Below, one piece after another: positions 34,364-42,357 of a DNA stretch of 64,000 bases. The stretch lies in contig CAVWKS010000019.1 in assembly GCA_963755635.1 (NCBI GenBank), positions 248,001-312,000 of the forward strand, read 5' to 3'. The notes under the pieces were generated by a model that saw only the letters and a list, made by a program, of their open reading frames with translations, was not told where the DNA came from and ran no database searches. This DNA comes from AC-32 sp963755635. Lineage in GTDB: Bacteria > Actinomycetota > Thermoleophilia > Gaiellales > Gaiellaceae. Positions within the stretch are counted from its first letter, which is position 1, and every line of letters begins with the position of its first letter. Both the position numbers and the translations under genes were made by a program.

Positions 34364-36502
34364 CTACTTGCCTACGGTGAGAGCGATCTTCGTGTAGGCG
34401 CTGCGGGTCTTGCCGGGCTTCGGGCTCTGCGCGAGCACCTTGCCCCGCTTTCTCTTCGAGCTCTTCTTCTTCCTGATCTTGCCGACCTTGCAGTAAGCCT
34501 TCGTGATCCTCGACTTGGCCGTCTTCAGCTTCTGCCCGACGACCCTCGGCACCTTGCACTTCGAGAAGGTCGCGGTGACCGACTTGTCCGCGTCGAGGTT
34601 GACCGAGCAGGCGGTCTTGCCGGAACAGGCGCCCGACCAGCCGGCGAACGCCGAGCCCGGCGCGGCCGCCGCCGAGAGCGAGACGGCCGTGCCGCCCCAC
34701 CACTGGAACGAGCAGGTTCCGCCGCAATCGATGCCGGCCGGGTTGGACGTGACCGTTCCGGTCCCGATCCCGGCTTTCGCGACGGCGACCGTTCGGTGGA
34801 CGCAGTTCGGGAAGCGGAAGTTGCCGATCCGCGTCCTCCAGTTGAACGAGCCCGTCGAGGCGTAGTACTCCTGCGTGTACCAGAACGTGCACTGGTCGCT
34901 CGGGTCGACGGTCATGTCGCTGTAGTCGCCCCAGCGGTTGCCGGTGCCGGTCTGGCTGCCCGTCCCGCTGAAGAGCGTCGCCTCGCCCTGGCCCAGCGTG
35001 CCCGCCGGGTCGCTCGGGAGGCGGCCCGCATAGCGGATCTGCGGGCTGATCGACGCGGATGAAGCGCTGAATCCCAGCGCCAGGTCACCCGCGCCGTCCA
35101 TGGCCGTGCTGCCCATCCAGCGCCAGGTCGAGTCAGGCTGGTAGGTGCCCTGCTGGACGATGCTCGGCGTCCCGGAAGTGACGTTGTTCAGCTCGAACCA
35201 GCGGATGGCCGCCACGCCTCCGGCCGCGACCGTCAGGTTGCCGACGAGCGCCTCGTGCCCGTCGTCGAAGCGACGGTAGGCGGCGCGGAACATCGGGCGA
35301 TCTGCGATCCCGTCCAGACCGTCCACCGACCCGGCCTGTGGCACGCAGTTGCGCGTGACCGGGCAGAGCACGGTGTAGCTCGCGGGCGTCAGTGTTGCCG
35401 CTCGCGTGAACGTCGAGGCGGCGGGGTTGGCGAAGTCGGCATGGAAGCGCCAGACAGGCCAGGTCGCATTCGTCCCCAGCTCGATGAACGGGCTCGGCGC
35501 GCCTGCGGGCGGCTGGATCGAGCCGTCGAGGTCGGCCGGGAGGATCGGGTCGTTGGAGCCGTTCAGGATCGCCGGGTCCGTCGACGTGAGGAACGTCGCC
35601 GCGGCGCCGGTCAGCATCGCGGCCCGGTTGAACGCGAACGGCTGCGGCCCCAGGTACGCGGTTCCGGCAGCGTTGAAGACGTTGTCGCTCATGTAGTAGC
35701 CGTCGGGCCAGACCCCGAAATGCGGGTAGTCGTAGAAGTTCGACCCGAGGTGGAACCCGTAGCGGTAGTACGCGCCGGTTGCGTCAGCGGTCTGCGAGAC
35801 GGCGATGCACTCGTCGGTCATCGCGCCGTAGGTGCTGTAGCCGGCGAACTGCGACACGACCCAGCGGTCGGCCAGCTGGTCGTAGAGCACGACGGGGTCG
35901 CCCCACGTGTCGTTCTCGCAGGTACCGCCGAAGCCGCTCCAGACGGTGGCGATGTCGACCGGCCCGTACACGGAAGCGCCCGTCGACTTGTCGAAGACCT
36001 GCAGGCCCTGGTTGACGACCTGGACGTACTGGGTCGCACCGACCTCGCCGTTGGTGTCGGGCGGGGCGCAGTTACAGGAGACGCCCGGGAACGCGATCCC
36101 GTCGAAATTGAGCCCCGGCGCAGGCATCTTCGACCTCCCCAGCCCGTGCTGGACGACGGTGTCCGGCGCGTCGTCGTGGCGCGCGATGGGACGCGGGTTC
36201 GGGCTTGCCTCGGCCTCGCCGTGGCGCGTGGAGCGGACCGCTCGCATGCGGCGCAGGGCCTGAGAGGTGTCGTGGCTGTACGAGTGCCCGACGATGATTC
36301 GCGTCCCCTTGACGGCCAGCGGCGCCCTCGGAACCTGCACTGCCGACTGCCCGGTCAGGGAGAACACTCCCGGCGCGCTGCCCGCGAGAACGCCGCCGGC
36401 CCCCGCCAGCAGCGTGACCGCGAGCACGGCGAGGACGATCGTCGTCCGCCGTCCCACGCGAAAACGGGCCGCAGCCCGCCGAGATTTTGTAGGTTTTTGC
36501 AA
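34364..36502 (-). CDS. Secreted PDTNG / InlB-B-like repeat protein with PASTA domain, no proline stalk (paralog 9)
   Basis: A 712-residue protein: N-terminal anchor or signal (~17-42), full PDTNG module (~110-560; VSCNCAPPDTNGEVG, GVWPDGYYMSDNVFN, RWGDYSDMTVDPSDQCTFWY), then a divergent InlB B-repeat-like segment (~570-640; VTSNPAGIDCGGTCSFQW, FAGWSGACSGKTACSV), then the most divergent PASTA domain of the set (CKVPRVVGQKLKTAKSRI). The polyproline stalk present in all other members is replaced by the Cys-containing repeat. The frame is intact. TTG 36502 follows AGGAGGAA. It is transcriptionally first in the cluster and may be closest to the ancestral architecture. Confidence 0.86.
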   Translation of the reverse strand: MQKPTKSRRAAARFRVGRRTTIVLAVLAVTLLAGAGGVLAGSAPGVFSLTGQSAVQVPRAPLAVKGTRIIVGHSYSHDTSQALRRMRAVRSTRHGEAEASPNPRPIARHDDAPDTVVQHGLGRSKMPAPGLNFDGIAFPGVSCNCAPPDTNGEVGATQYVQVVNQGLQVFDKSTGASVYGPVDIATVWSGFGGTCENDTWGDPVVLYDQLADRWVVSQFAGYSTYGAMTDECIAVSQTADATGAYYRYGFHLGSNFYDYPHFGVWPDGYYMSDNVFNAAGTAYLGPQPFAFNRAAMLTGAAATFLTSTDPAILNGSNDPILPADLDGSIQPPAGAPSPFIELGTNATWPVWRFHADFANPAASTFTRAATLTPASYTVLCPVTRNCVPQAGSVDGLDGIADRPMFRAAYRRFDDGHEALVGNLTVAAGGVAAIRWFELNNVTSGTPSIVQQGTYQPDSTWRWMGSTAMDGAGDLALGFSASSASISPQIRYAGRLPSDPAGTLGQGEATLFSGTGSQTGTGNRWGDYSDMTVDPSDQCTFWYTQEYYASTGSFNWRTRIGNFRFPNCVHRTVAVAKAGIGTGTVTSNPAGIDCGGTCSFQWWGGTAVSLSAAAAPGSAFAGWSGACSGKTACSVNLDADKSVTATFSKCKVPRVVGQKLKTAKSRITKAYCKVGKIRKKKSSKRKRGKVLAQSPKPGKTRSAYTKIALTVGK

Positions 36503-36585
36503 GGGTTTCCTCCTGATTTCGAAAGCAACCCTCCCCGTCGACGGACGTTAGCAGCGCCTCAGGCCGGTCACAAGACCCGGAAGGG

Positions 36586-37818
36586 TCAGGCGGAAACGCG
36601 GCCCACAAGGACGCAGGCGTTGTGTCCGCCGAGGCCCATCGCGTTCGAGAGGGCGACCTCGACCTCGGCCTCGCGCGCCTCGTTCGGGACGTAGTCGAGG
36701 TCGCACGCGGGGTCGGGGTTGCGGTAGTTGATCGTCGGCGGCAGCACGCTCTCCTTTACGGCCATCACGCACATCAGCGCCTCGATCGCGCCGGCGGAGC
36801 CGAAGCAATGGCCCATGACCGACTTGGTCGAGGAGACCGCGAGCTCGTAGGCGTGGTCGCCGAAGACGTCCTTGATCGCCTTCGTCTCGGCGGCATCGCC
36901 GAGCGGCGTCGAAGTGCCGTGCGCGTTGATGTAGCCGACTCGCTCGGGCTCCACGCCCGCCCGGGCGAGGGCTGACCGCATCATCTCGGCGACCCCTTCC
37001 GCCCCCGGCTCGGGCGCGGCCATGTGGTACGCGTCGTTCGATGTGCCGTAGCCGAGCACCTCGGCGTAGACCGGGGCGCCGCGCGAGCGGGCGGCCTCGA
37101 GCTCCTCGAGCACCAGCACGCACGCTCCCTCGCCCATGACGAAGCCGGCGCGGGTGGCGTCGAAGGGCCGGGAGGCGCGCGGCGGGTCCTCCTCCTCGGC
37201 GGCGAGACCGCGCATCGCCGTGAAGCCGGCCAGGATCAGCGGATGGATGCAGGCCTCGGTGCCGCCGGCGAGGATCGCGTCGGCGTCGCCGCGGCGGATG
37301 ATCTCGGCGCCCTCCCCCACCGCATGCGAGCCGGTCGCGCAGGCGGAAACCGGCGCGTAGTTCGGGCCTTTGATTCCCAGCGAGATCGCGAGCTGCCCGC
37401 TCGCCGAATCGACGAGCACGCTCGGGATGAAGTGCGGCGAGATCCGGTCGGGCCCGCGGTCGCGAAGCGTCTCGGCCTGCTCGACGATCCCGATCAGGCC
37501 GCCGATCGCAGAGCCGAAGACGATCCCGACGCGGTACGGGTCGAAGCCGTTCAGGCCTGCGTCGGCGACCGCCTCTTTCGCGGCACCGAGAGCCAGCACG
37601 ACGTTTCGGTCGAAGCGGCGGAGCTCTTTCGGCGGCGCAAGGCCGGCCGGATCGAAGTCCTTGACCTCGGCGGCGATGCGCACGGGCAGGCCGTCCGCGT
37701 CGAACGCGCGGATCCAGTCGACCCCGCTCTCGCCCGCGACGGCGGCGCGCCAGGTCTCCGGCGCGCTGTTGCCGACCGGCGTGATCGCCCCGAGGCCAGT
37801 GACGACTACTCGTCGCAC
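36586..37818 (-). CDS. fabF: Beta-ketoacyl-ACP synthase II
   Basis: This 410-residue condensing enzyme extends acyl-ACP with malonyl-ACP in fatty acid synthesis. The active-site residues are all present: Cys in SACATGSHA (~162), His in NAHGTSTPLGD (~300) and His in KSVMGHCFGSAGA (~336), with the N-terminal VVVTGLGAITPVG. The length is normal. No acpP or fabD lies next to it in this window; the closest gene upstream is a small conserved protein read in the same direction. GTG 37818 has TAAGCT 6 bases upstream, a leaderless pattern. Confidence 0.96.
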   Translation of the reverse strand: MRRVVVTGLGAITPVGNSAPETWRAAVAGESGVDWIRAFDADGLPVRIAAEVKDFDPAGLAPPKELRRFDRNVVLALGAAKEAVADAGLNGFDPYRVGIVFGSAIGGLIGIVEQAETLRDRGPDRISPHFIPSVLVDSASGQLAISLGIKGPNYAPVSACATGSHAVGEGAEIIRRGDADAILAGGTEACIHPLILAGFTAMRGLAAEEEDPPRASRPFDATRAGFVMGEGACVLVLEELEAARSRGAPVYAEVLGYGTSNDAYHMAAPEPGAEGVAEMMRSALARAGVEPERVGYINAHGTSTPLGDAAETKAIKDVFGDHAYELAVSSTKSVMGHCFGSAGAIEALMCVMAVKESVLPPTINYRNPDPACDLDYVPNEAREAEVEVALSNAMGLGGHNACVLVGRVSA

Positions 37819-37824
37819 GGGGTG

Positions 37825-37830
37825 AGCTTA
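37825..37830 (-). promoter_or_regulatory. -10 box TAAGCT, leaderless promoter of fabF
   Basis: TAAGCT on the minus strand, 6 bases, then GTG 37818. Confidence 0.5.
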
Positions 37831-38100
37831 GAGACGATTCAGGTGGAACCGGCCGAACTCGCGTCCGCGAAAGGTTGCGCGGCCACGGAAGCCGTCGCCG
37901 TCCGGCTCGAGCTCGTCCACGAAAGCCTGGAACGGTGGGCGGTAACGCAGGCTGAGGCCGTCGACGTCGAACGGTACGCCCGGGAGCGGGCCGAGTCTCG
38001 TCTCGCCGCGCGCGCCCTCGATGCGCTTCCGCACTCCGGCGAGGGGCGGCAGCAGGCCGCCTCGCCGCTCCACGTTCCAGCTGCCGTCGAGGTCGGGCAC
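37828..38100 (-). CDS. Small conserved-looking protein, unknown function
   Basis: A 90-residue protein without signal or membrane segments. It is glycine- and arginine-rich with alternating hydrophobic stretches (LDGSWNVERRGGLLPPLAG, FVDELEPDGDGFRGRATF), suggesting a small lipocalin-like beta-barrel. I do not recognise a family. GTG 38100 is 20 bases from the divergent ligase start, and the stop lies 9 bases from the fabF start, overlapping its putative -10 box, so the two may be co-transcribed. Confidence 0.55.
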   Translation of the reverse strand: MPDLDGSWNVERRGGLLPPLAGVRKRIEGARGETRLGPLPGVPFDVDGLSLRYRPPFQAFVDELEPDGDGFRGRATFRGREFGRFHLNRL

Positions 38101-38120
38101 GGGCTAGGTTTGTTCCCGCT

Positions 38121-39143
38121 GTGCCGCCGAAGAATCTTCCCTTCCCGCCGATGGAGGCCGAGCTGGTCGACGAGCTGCCCACGGGCGACTGGCAGTACGA
38201 GCCGAAGTGGGACGGCTTTCGCGGCGTGCTCGAGAACCTCGGCGGCGGCCTGCGGCTGTGGTCGCGGAACGGGCGACCGCTGCTGCGGTACTTCCCGGAG
38301 CTCGGCGAGGTCGGCGCGTTGCTCCCGCCCGACTCGGCGCTCGACGGGGAGATCGTGATCCAGCAGAAGGGGCGGCTGGACTTCGACGCGTTGCAGATGC
38401 GTCTGCACCCGGCCGAGAGCCGGGTCCGGAAGCTGTCAGCGGAGACCCCGGCCGAGTTCGTCGCGTTCGACCTGCTCGTCTGGAAGGGCGCGCCGGTCTG
38501 GAAGGAGCCGTTGCAGAAGCGGCGCCGCGAGCTCGAGAGGAAAGCGAAGAAGTTCGTCCTCTCGCCGGCTTCGCTCGACCGGAAGCAGGCGGAGAAGTGG
38601 CTCGGCCGCCTGGCCCAGGCCGGGCTGGACGGGGTCGTGGCGAAGCGGGTCGGGTCGGCGTATCTGCCCGGTTCGCGAGACGGCGTCGTCAAGGTGAAGC
38701 CGTACAAGACCGCCGACTGCGTGATCGTCGGCTTCCGCTGGAGCGACAAGGCCGAGGGGCGGATCTCGACACTCCTGCTCGGGCTCTACGGCGACGAGGG
38801 CGAGCTCGACTTCGTCGGCCACTGCTCGGGATTTCCTGCTCCGGTGCGGCGCGAGCTCGAGGAGAAGCTGCCGAAGATGGTCTCGAAGGGGAAGCTGAGC
38901 GACAAGCGGATCCCGGGCGGGCAGAGCCGCTGGTCGGCCGGCCGCGAGCTCGACTGGAACCCGGTCCGGCCGAAGCTCGTCGTCGAGGTGCGCTACGACA
39001 AGCTCGAGCGGAACCGCTTCCGGCACGGCACGCGCTTCCTCCGCTTCCGGCCGGACAAGAAACCGAGGGACTGCACGTGGCGCGAGGTCAGGCCCCCGCG
39101 CCGCGCGAGCGACTTGACCGTCCCCAAGCTGCTCGCGTCGTAG
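38121..39143 (+). CDS. ATP-dependent DNA ligase (LigC/LigD ligase-domain type)
   Basis: A 340-residue DNA ligase of the LigC type. The nucleophilic lysine is in EPKWDGFR (Lys29). It is followed by SRNGRPLLRYFPEL (motif Ia), LDGEIVI (motif III), FDLLVW (IIIa), GLDGVVAKR (IV) and VKVKPYKTADCVIVGF (V). The C-terminal half is the OB-fold domain. It should seal nicks using ATP and is likely a repair ligase working with the polymerase encoded opposite. The genes are tail to tail and overlap by 56 bases, so they are not an operon. No Ku gene is visible here. Confidence 0.93.
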   Translation: MPPKNLPFPPMEAELVDELPTGDWQYEPKWDGFRGVLENLGGGLRLWSRNGRPLLRYFPELGEVGALLPPDSALDGEIVIQQKGRLDFDALQMRLHPAESRVRKLSAETPAEFVAFDLLVWKGAPVWKEPLQKRRRELERKAKKFVLSPASLDRKQAEKWLGRLAQAGLDGVVAKRVGSAYLPGSRDGVVKVKPYKTADCVIVGFRWSDKAEGRISTLLLGLYGDEGELDFVGHCSGFPAPVRRELEEKLPKMVSKGKLSDKRIPGGQSRWSAGRELDWNPVRPKLVVEVRYDKLERNRFRHGTRFLRFRPDKKPRDCTWREVRPPRRASDLTVPKLLAS

Positions 39144-40038
39144 ACCCCGGTGGGATCCCGAGCTGCTCGAAGCGCGGGAGCAGGCTCGCCTTGCGCCGCC
39201 ACATCCCCGCTGTCGGGTCGCCGATGCGGTCGATCCGCTTCCGCATCGTCTTCACCGTGAAGCGCGACGGATCCGAGCGCGCGACCTCGTCCCAGCGCAA
39301 CGGCGCGGACACACGCGCGTCGGGAGTCGGCCGCACCGAGTAGGCGCACGCGATCGTCCGGTCGCGCGCGTTCTGGCCGAAGTCGACGAAGACGCCGCGC
39401 CGATCGGCCACCCGCCAGGTCGTCGTCGCCACGTCCTGGTCGTCCACGCGCCGCTCGACCTCCTCCGCGAGCGCCTTCGCGAACCGCCGCACCTCCGGGA
39501 ACGCGAGCTCCGGCCGGATCGGCGCCAGGATGTGCAGGCCCGTCGCGCCCGAGGTCTTCGGGTACGACGCGAGCCCGAGCTCGTCCATCACCTCCTTGAC
39601 GACGAGCGCAATCTCGCGCACCAGCTCCCATGGGTTCCCCTCGCTGGGGTCGAGGTCGATCAGCAGGTAGTCCGGTCGCTCGATGTCGTCGACGCGCGAG
39701 TGCCATGTGTGCAGCTCGATGCAGCCGAGGTTGATCACCCACGCGAGCGCGGCCGCGTTGTCGACGACGGCGAAGACGGTCGAGTGGCCCGACGGAAACT
39801 GCACGAACTGCTCGCCGACGAAGTCCGGGTGCGACGGCACGCGCTTCTGGTGGAAGAAGTCGCCGTCGACGCCGTTCGGGTAGCGCTTCATGTGAAACGG
39901 CCGGCGGCGGATGTGGTGGAGCGCGCACGGCGCGACGTCGAGGTAGTAGCGGACGAGGTCGCCCTTCGTCAGCCCCGCCTCCGGGAAGAAGACCTTGTCC
40001 GGGTTCGAGATCGAGACCTCGTGCCGCCCCACGCGCAT
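39088..40038 (-). CDS. LigD-type primase-polymerase (AEP) protein
   Basis: A 316-residue archaeo-eukaryotic primase-fold polymerase, equal to the stand-alone LigD polymerase domain (PolDom). Motifs: ISNPDKVFFPEAGLTKGDLV at the N-terminus, metal-binding LLIDLDPSEG near residue 125, SGATGLHI near 165, and RRGVFVDFGQNARDRTIACA near 220. It fills gaps at broken DNA ends, preferring ribonucleotides in studied homologs, during non-homologous end joining. In many actinobacteria the ligase and polymerase are fused or separate; here they are separate and convergent. ATG 40038 is the natural start. Confidence 0.93.
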   Translation of the reverse strand: MRVGRHEVSISNPDKVFFPEAGLTKGDLVRYYLDVAPCALHHIRRRPFHMKRYPNGVDGDFFHQKRVPSHPDFVGEQFVQFPSGHSTVFAVVDNAAALAWVINLGCIELHTWHSRVDDIERPDYLLIDLDPSEGNPWELVREIALVVKEVMDELGLASYPKTSGATGLHILAPIRPELAFPEVRRFAKALAEEVERRVDDQDVATTTWRVADRRGVFVDFGQNARDRTIACAYSVRPTPDARVSAPLRWDEVARSDPSRFTVKTMRKRIDRIGDPTAGMWRRKASLLPRFEQLGIPPGSTTRAAWGRSSRSRGAGA

Positions 40039-40238
40039 TACGCCGCAGTATCGAGAAAACGAGCCCAGAAACGACGAAGCTCGCCCCGGTGAACCGGAGC
40101 GAGCGACGCCAAATGCCGGTATCTAGAGAGGGGAGAGCCGGCACCGACAGCATGCGTCAAGGTGGCCGCCGTGCCATGCCTCTGAAGGGTGATTCTCGGC
40201 AGGCGCCGTGCGCGGGCTCGGCTATTCTGTGCGGGCCC

Positions 40239-40329
40239 GGAGAAGTGGCCGAGTGGCTGAAGGCGGCGCCCTGCTAAGGCGTTATGGGGGTACTAACCTC
40301 CATCGAGGGTTCGAATCCCTCCTTCTCCG
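40239..40329 (+). tRNA. tRNA-Ser(GCT)
   Basis: GGAGAAG pairs with CTTCTCC, discriminator G. The anticodon loop CTGCTAA gives GCT. A long variable arm is present. It lies 3 bases before the next tRNA-Ser gene. Confidence 0.97.
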
Positions 40330-40332
40330 CTC

Positions 40333-40421
40333 GGAGGGGTGGCAGAGCGGTCGAATGCGGCGGTCTCGAAAACCGTTTCGGGCGGTTTCGTCCGACGAGG
40401 GTTCAAATCCCTCCCCCTCCG
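40333..40421 (+). tRNA. tRNA-Ser(CGA)
   Basis: GGAGGGG pairs with CCCCTCC, discriminator G. The anticodon loop CTCGAAA gives CGA. It has a long variable arm and is in tandem with tRNA-Ser(GCT). Confidence 0.97.
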
Positions 40422-40428
40422 CTCTACC

Positions 40429-40464
40429 AAGCCGAAACCCAGCACTAGCAGGGGGTTTCGGCTT
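40429..40464 (+). terminator. Terminator of the tandem tRNA-Ser genes
   Basis: AAGCCGAAACCC and GGGTTTCGGCTT, a perfect 12-bp stem with a 12-base loop, 8 bases after the second tRNA. Confidence 0.75.
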
Positions 40465-40546
40465 CTCGGCGGCTGCGCCTTGACGGGTCGTGGAGGAGGA
40501 TGCGGCGTAGACACCACCAGGCGAGCGGTGAGCCGCTGAAACGGCG

Positions 40547-40960
40547 TCAGGTCTGCGCGATCACGAGTACGACGGTCATCACGGCAAGCGCGACTCCGCC
40601 GACGGTAAACAGCGCGACGGTGCGAAACCGCAGCGGTGCGTGGCTACCCGTTCGCAGCGCATGCTCCAACTCGCGCTGGCGTTGTGCGCCGACGATCGAG
40701 AGCCCGACCGCGAGCGACGCGTAGCCGCAGCCGAGCAGAATGTACGGCCATGGGGCGACGTCGAGCAGTTTCGGGGCGAACCGGCCCACAGCGAGCGCCC
40801 CGGCGGTCGCGCCCAGCGCGGTGCGCCACCACGCCAGCCAGGTGCGCTCCGCAGCCATCGAGGTACGCCGCTCCTGATCGAGCTCGGACGGCGACGTCGG
40901 AACTGCAGGCGCTTCCTCTGCGGCGTAAGTGTGCTCTGAACCCGGCTGCGGCTGCGTCAT
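40547..40960 (-). CDS. DUF202 membrane protein
   Basis: A 137-residue protein. After a polar N-terminus (QPGSEHTYAAEEAPAVPTSP) comes the DUF202 signature MAAERTWLAWWRTALGATAGALA (residues ~43-65, first helix), then two more helices (~75-95, ~110-135). Family members are small membrane proteins of unknown function, often three helices. ATG 40960 is chosen because the open frame further upstream looks non-coding. TTAGAT 6 bases upstream may be a -10 box. Confidence 0.85.
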   Translation of the reverse strand: MTQPQPGSEHTYAAEEAPAVPTSPSELDQERRTSMAAERTWLAWWRTALGATAGALAVGRFAPKLLDVAPWPYILLGCGYASLAVGLSIVGAQRQRELEHALRTGSHAPLRFRTVALFTVGGVALAVMTVVLVIAQT

Positions 40961-41547
40961 AGCTGCATCTAACACAGTTAGTCCAGTGACCGTGGAGGAC
41001 GTGGCCGAAACAGGCAATGGCGCGGACTGATCCGCCAAAAGCTGGGCCCAGGTAAGCATCCGGGGAGGGAACCTCGAAATGCTTTTGGACGTGCCGGGTA
41101 CCGGGAAGGTGCCGGACGCGTCCACCTCGGCCCAGCACCAACATGGTAGCTCCGATCGCTTGTGCTGCAAACTCCGTAAGCACTGAGCCGCGCCCGCGTT
41201 TAGGGCAATGGTCGAAAGTGGCAATAGCGCCGCTGCCTGACGCTTCATAAGCTCGCACTTGAGTCCGGTCGTGTAAGACACCGCTTCGAGCAACGCGGAC
41301 GGGGATCACCGCATGAAGGACGGCAGAGCCCGTTACGTCGGATTCGACCACGCGCCCTCGGTTCGAAGCGATTTCAAGACCGCCTGCCTGAAACCAAGCT
41401 GTGCCTCGGCGAGCTCGCGCGCGTCGTCTCAGGCTGCTGTCTCCGAGGGACAAGATCAGACGCAGAGCCGTTGCCCCAAATCCAAGGTGAGATCCCAAAG
41501 CGCGATCAGCCCGATGGGATAGAGAACGACGAGAGCGACGAGCTCGA
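40961..41547. other. Stretch without a clear gene
   Basis: No convincing coding sequence in about 590 bases, which look less codon-biased than their surroundings. On the minus strand, roughly 41048-41330, a frame contains GSAVLHAVIPVRVARS and LTEFAAQAIGATMLVLGR, which faintly resemble a universal stress protein core. It could be a decayed gene, but this is weak. Confidence 0.3.
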
Positions 41548-42117
41548 CTATTTGGCGCTCGCGCGATCAGCCGGAGGCAGCGAAGGTTCGTAACGGCGGC
41601 TAGGACGCCACCAACCGGCGACGCCTAGCTCGGGCGACTGCTGCGCGATTTGATCCATTCGTCGCCGCAGATCGTCGAGATAATCCTGGGGGTCTCCACG
41701 AGAAGCAAGGTACGTCGGATGCAGTGCAAGTTTCTCATCAATCTCGCGACGAATAGACGCCCAGTGCTCGGCGGCAGTGCGATGCTTCTCTGCCCGCTCG
41801 CCGAAGCGGAGGAACGTCTGCAGACTTGCAAGAACGGCCGCAAGCACGCTAAGCATTCCGACTGCTACCTGAAGTCCGGTGTTGACGTGGGTCCTGGAAA
41901 GCGTCGCAAAAACGCTCGTCCCGACGATCGTAGTTAGCACAACCACCGGAACCCCAAAGCGAATGTTGGAGTTCGAGAGGCGGGTCGCTAGATCGTAATG
42001 TGCGTCCGAACTCGCAGTCGCCCTGAGCTCCCAGTCCCGCAGCAGGTCGAGCACCGCGGCCGTCCAAGGACTTGGCGGCCTGCCACCTCGTTCCGCAGGT
42101 GCTCCTTCTTTGGCCAC
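41548..42117 (-). CDS. SLATT-type 2-TM protein
   Basis: A 189-residue protein. A polar N-terminus (WTAAVLDLLRDWELRA) leads to HYDLATRLSNSNIRFGVPVV, then two closely spaced membrane helices (~55-75, ~82-103). A long charged helical C-terminus follows (AEKHRTAAEHWASIRREIDE). This fits the SLATT superfamily (SMODS- and SLOG-associated 2TM effectors), predicted pore-forming effectors in nucleotide-signal conflict systems. No SMODS or SLOG gene is visible next to it, so an orphan role is possible. GTG 42117 has AAGGGAG 7 bases upstream. Confidence 0.75.
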   Translation of the reverse strand: MAKEGAPAERGGRPPSPWTAAVLDLLRDWELRATASSDAHYDLATRLSNSNIRFGVPVVVLTTIVGTSVFATLSRTHVNTGLQVAVGMLSVLAAVLASLQTFLRFGERAEKHRTAAEHWASIRREIDEKLALHPTYLASRGDPQDYLDDLRRRMDQIAQQSPELGVAGWWRPSRRYEPSLPPADRASAK

Positions 42118-42357
42118 GAAGCCACTCCCTTAGTTCAAAGCAGCGTCTCCAGAATGGACGGCCTTGTCAAGCTGGCCCTACTCTGACCTGACACTTGCAA
42201 GGGTACCCATACGGCGCTGCGGCACGGCTTTATTGGCCGGGGGGTCAGGTGCACATCACGGCCGCGACTATGTCTTGTCGCCGCACCTAAGCTCGCCGTG
42301 CAGCTCGAGCACGCCCTGGGCCTGGAAGAGCCCTACACGCGGGTTTCGGCAGTCTCG

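Noticed and set aside
11491..36502. Mobile element or prophage origin of the PASTA cluster
   Set aside because: No transposase, integrase, terminal repeats or phage genes are visible; base composition and RBS style match the host, so duplication in place is simpler.
36548..38749. Long open frame across fabF and the ligase on the minus strand
   Set aside because: It is an Arg/Ala-rich shadow frame of fabF and of the ligase, both of which have complete active-site motifs.
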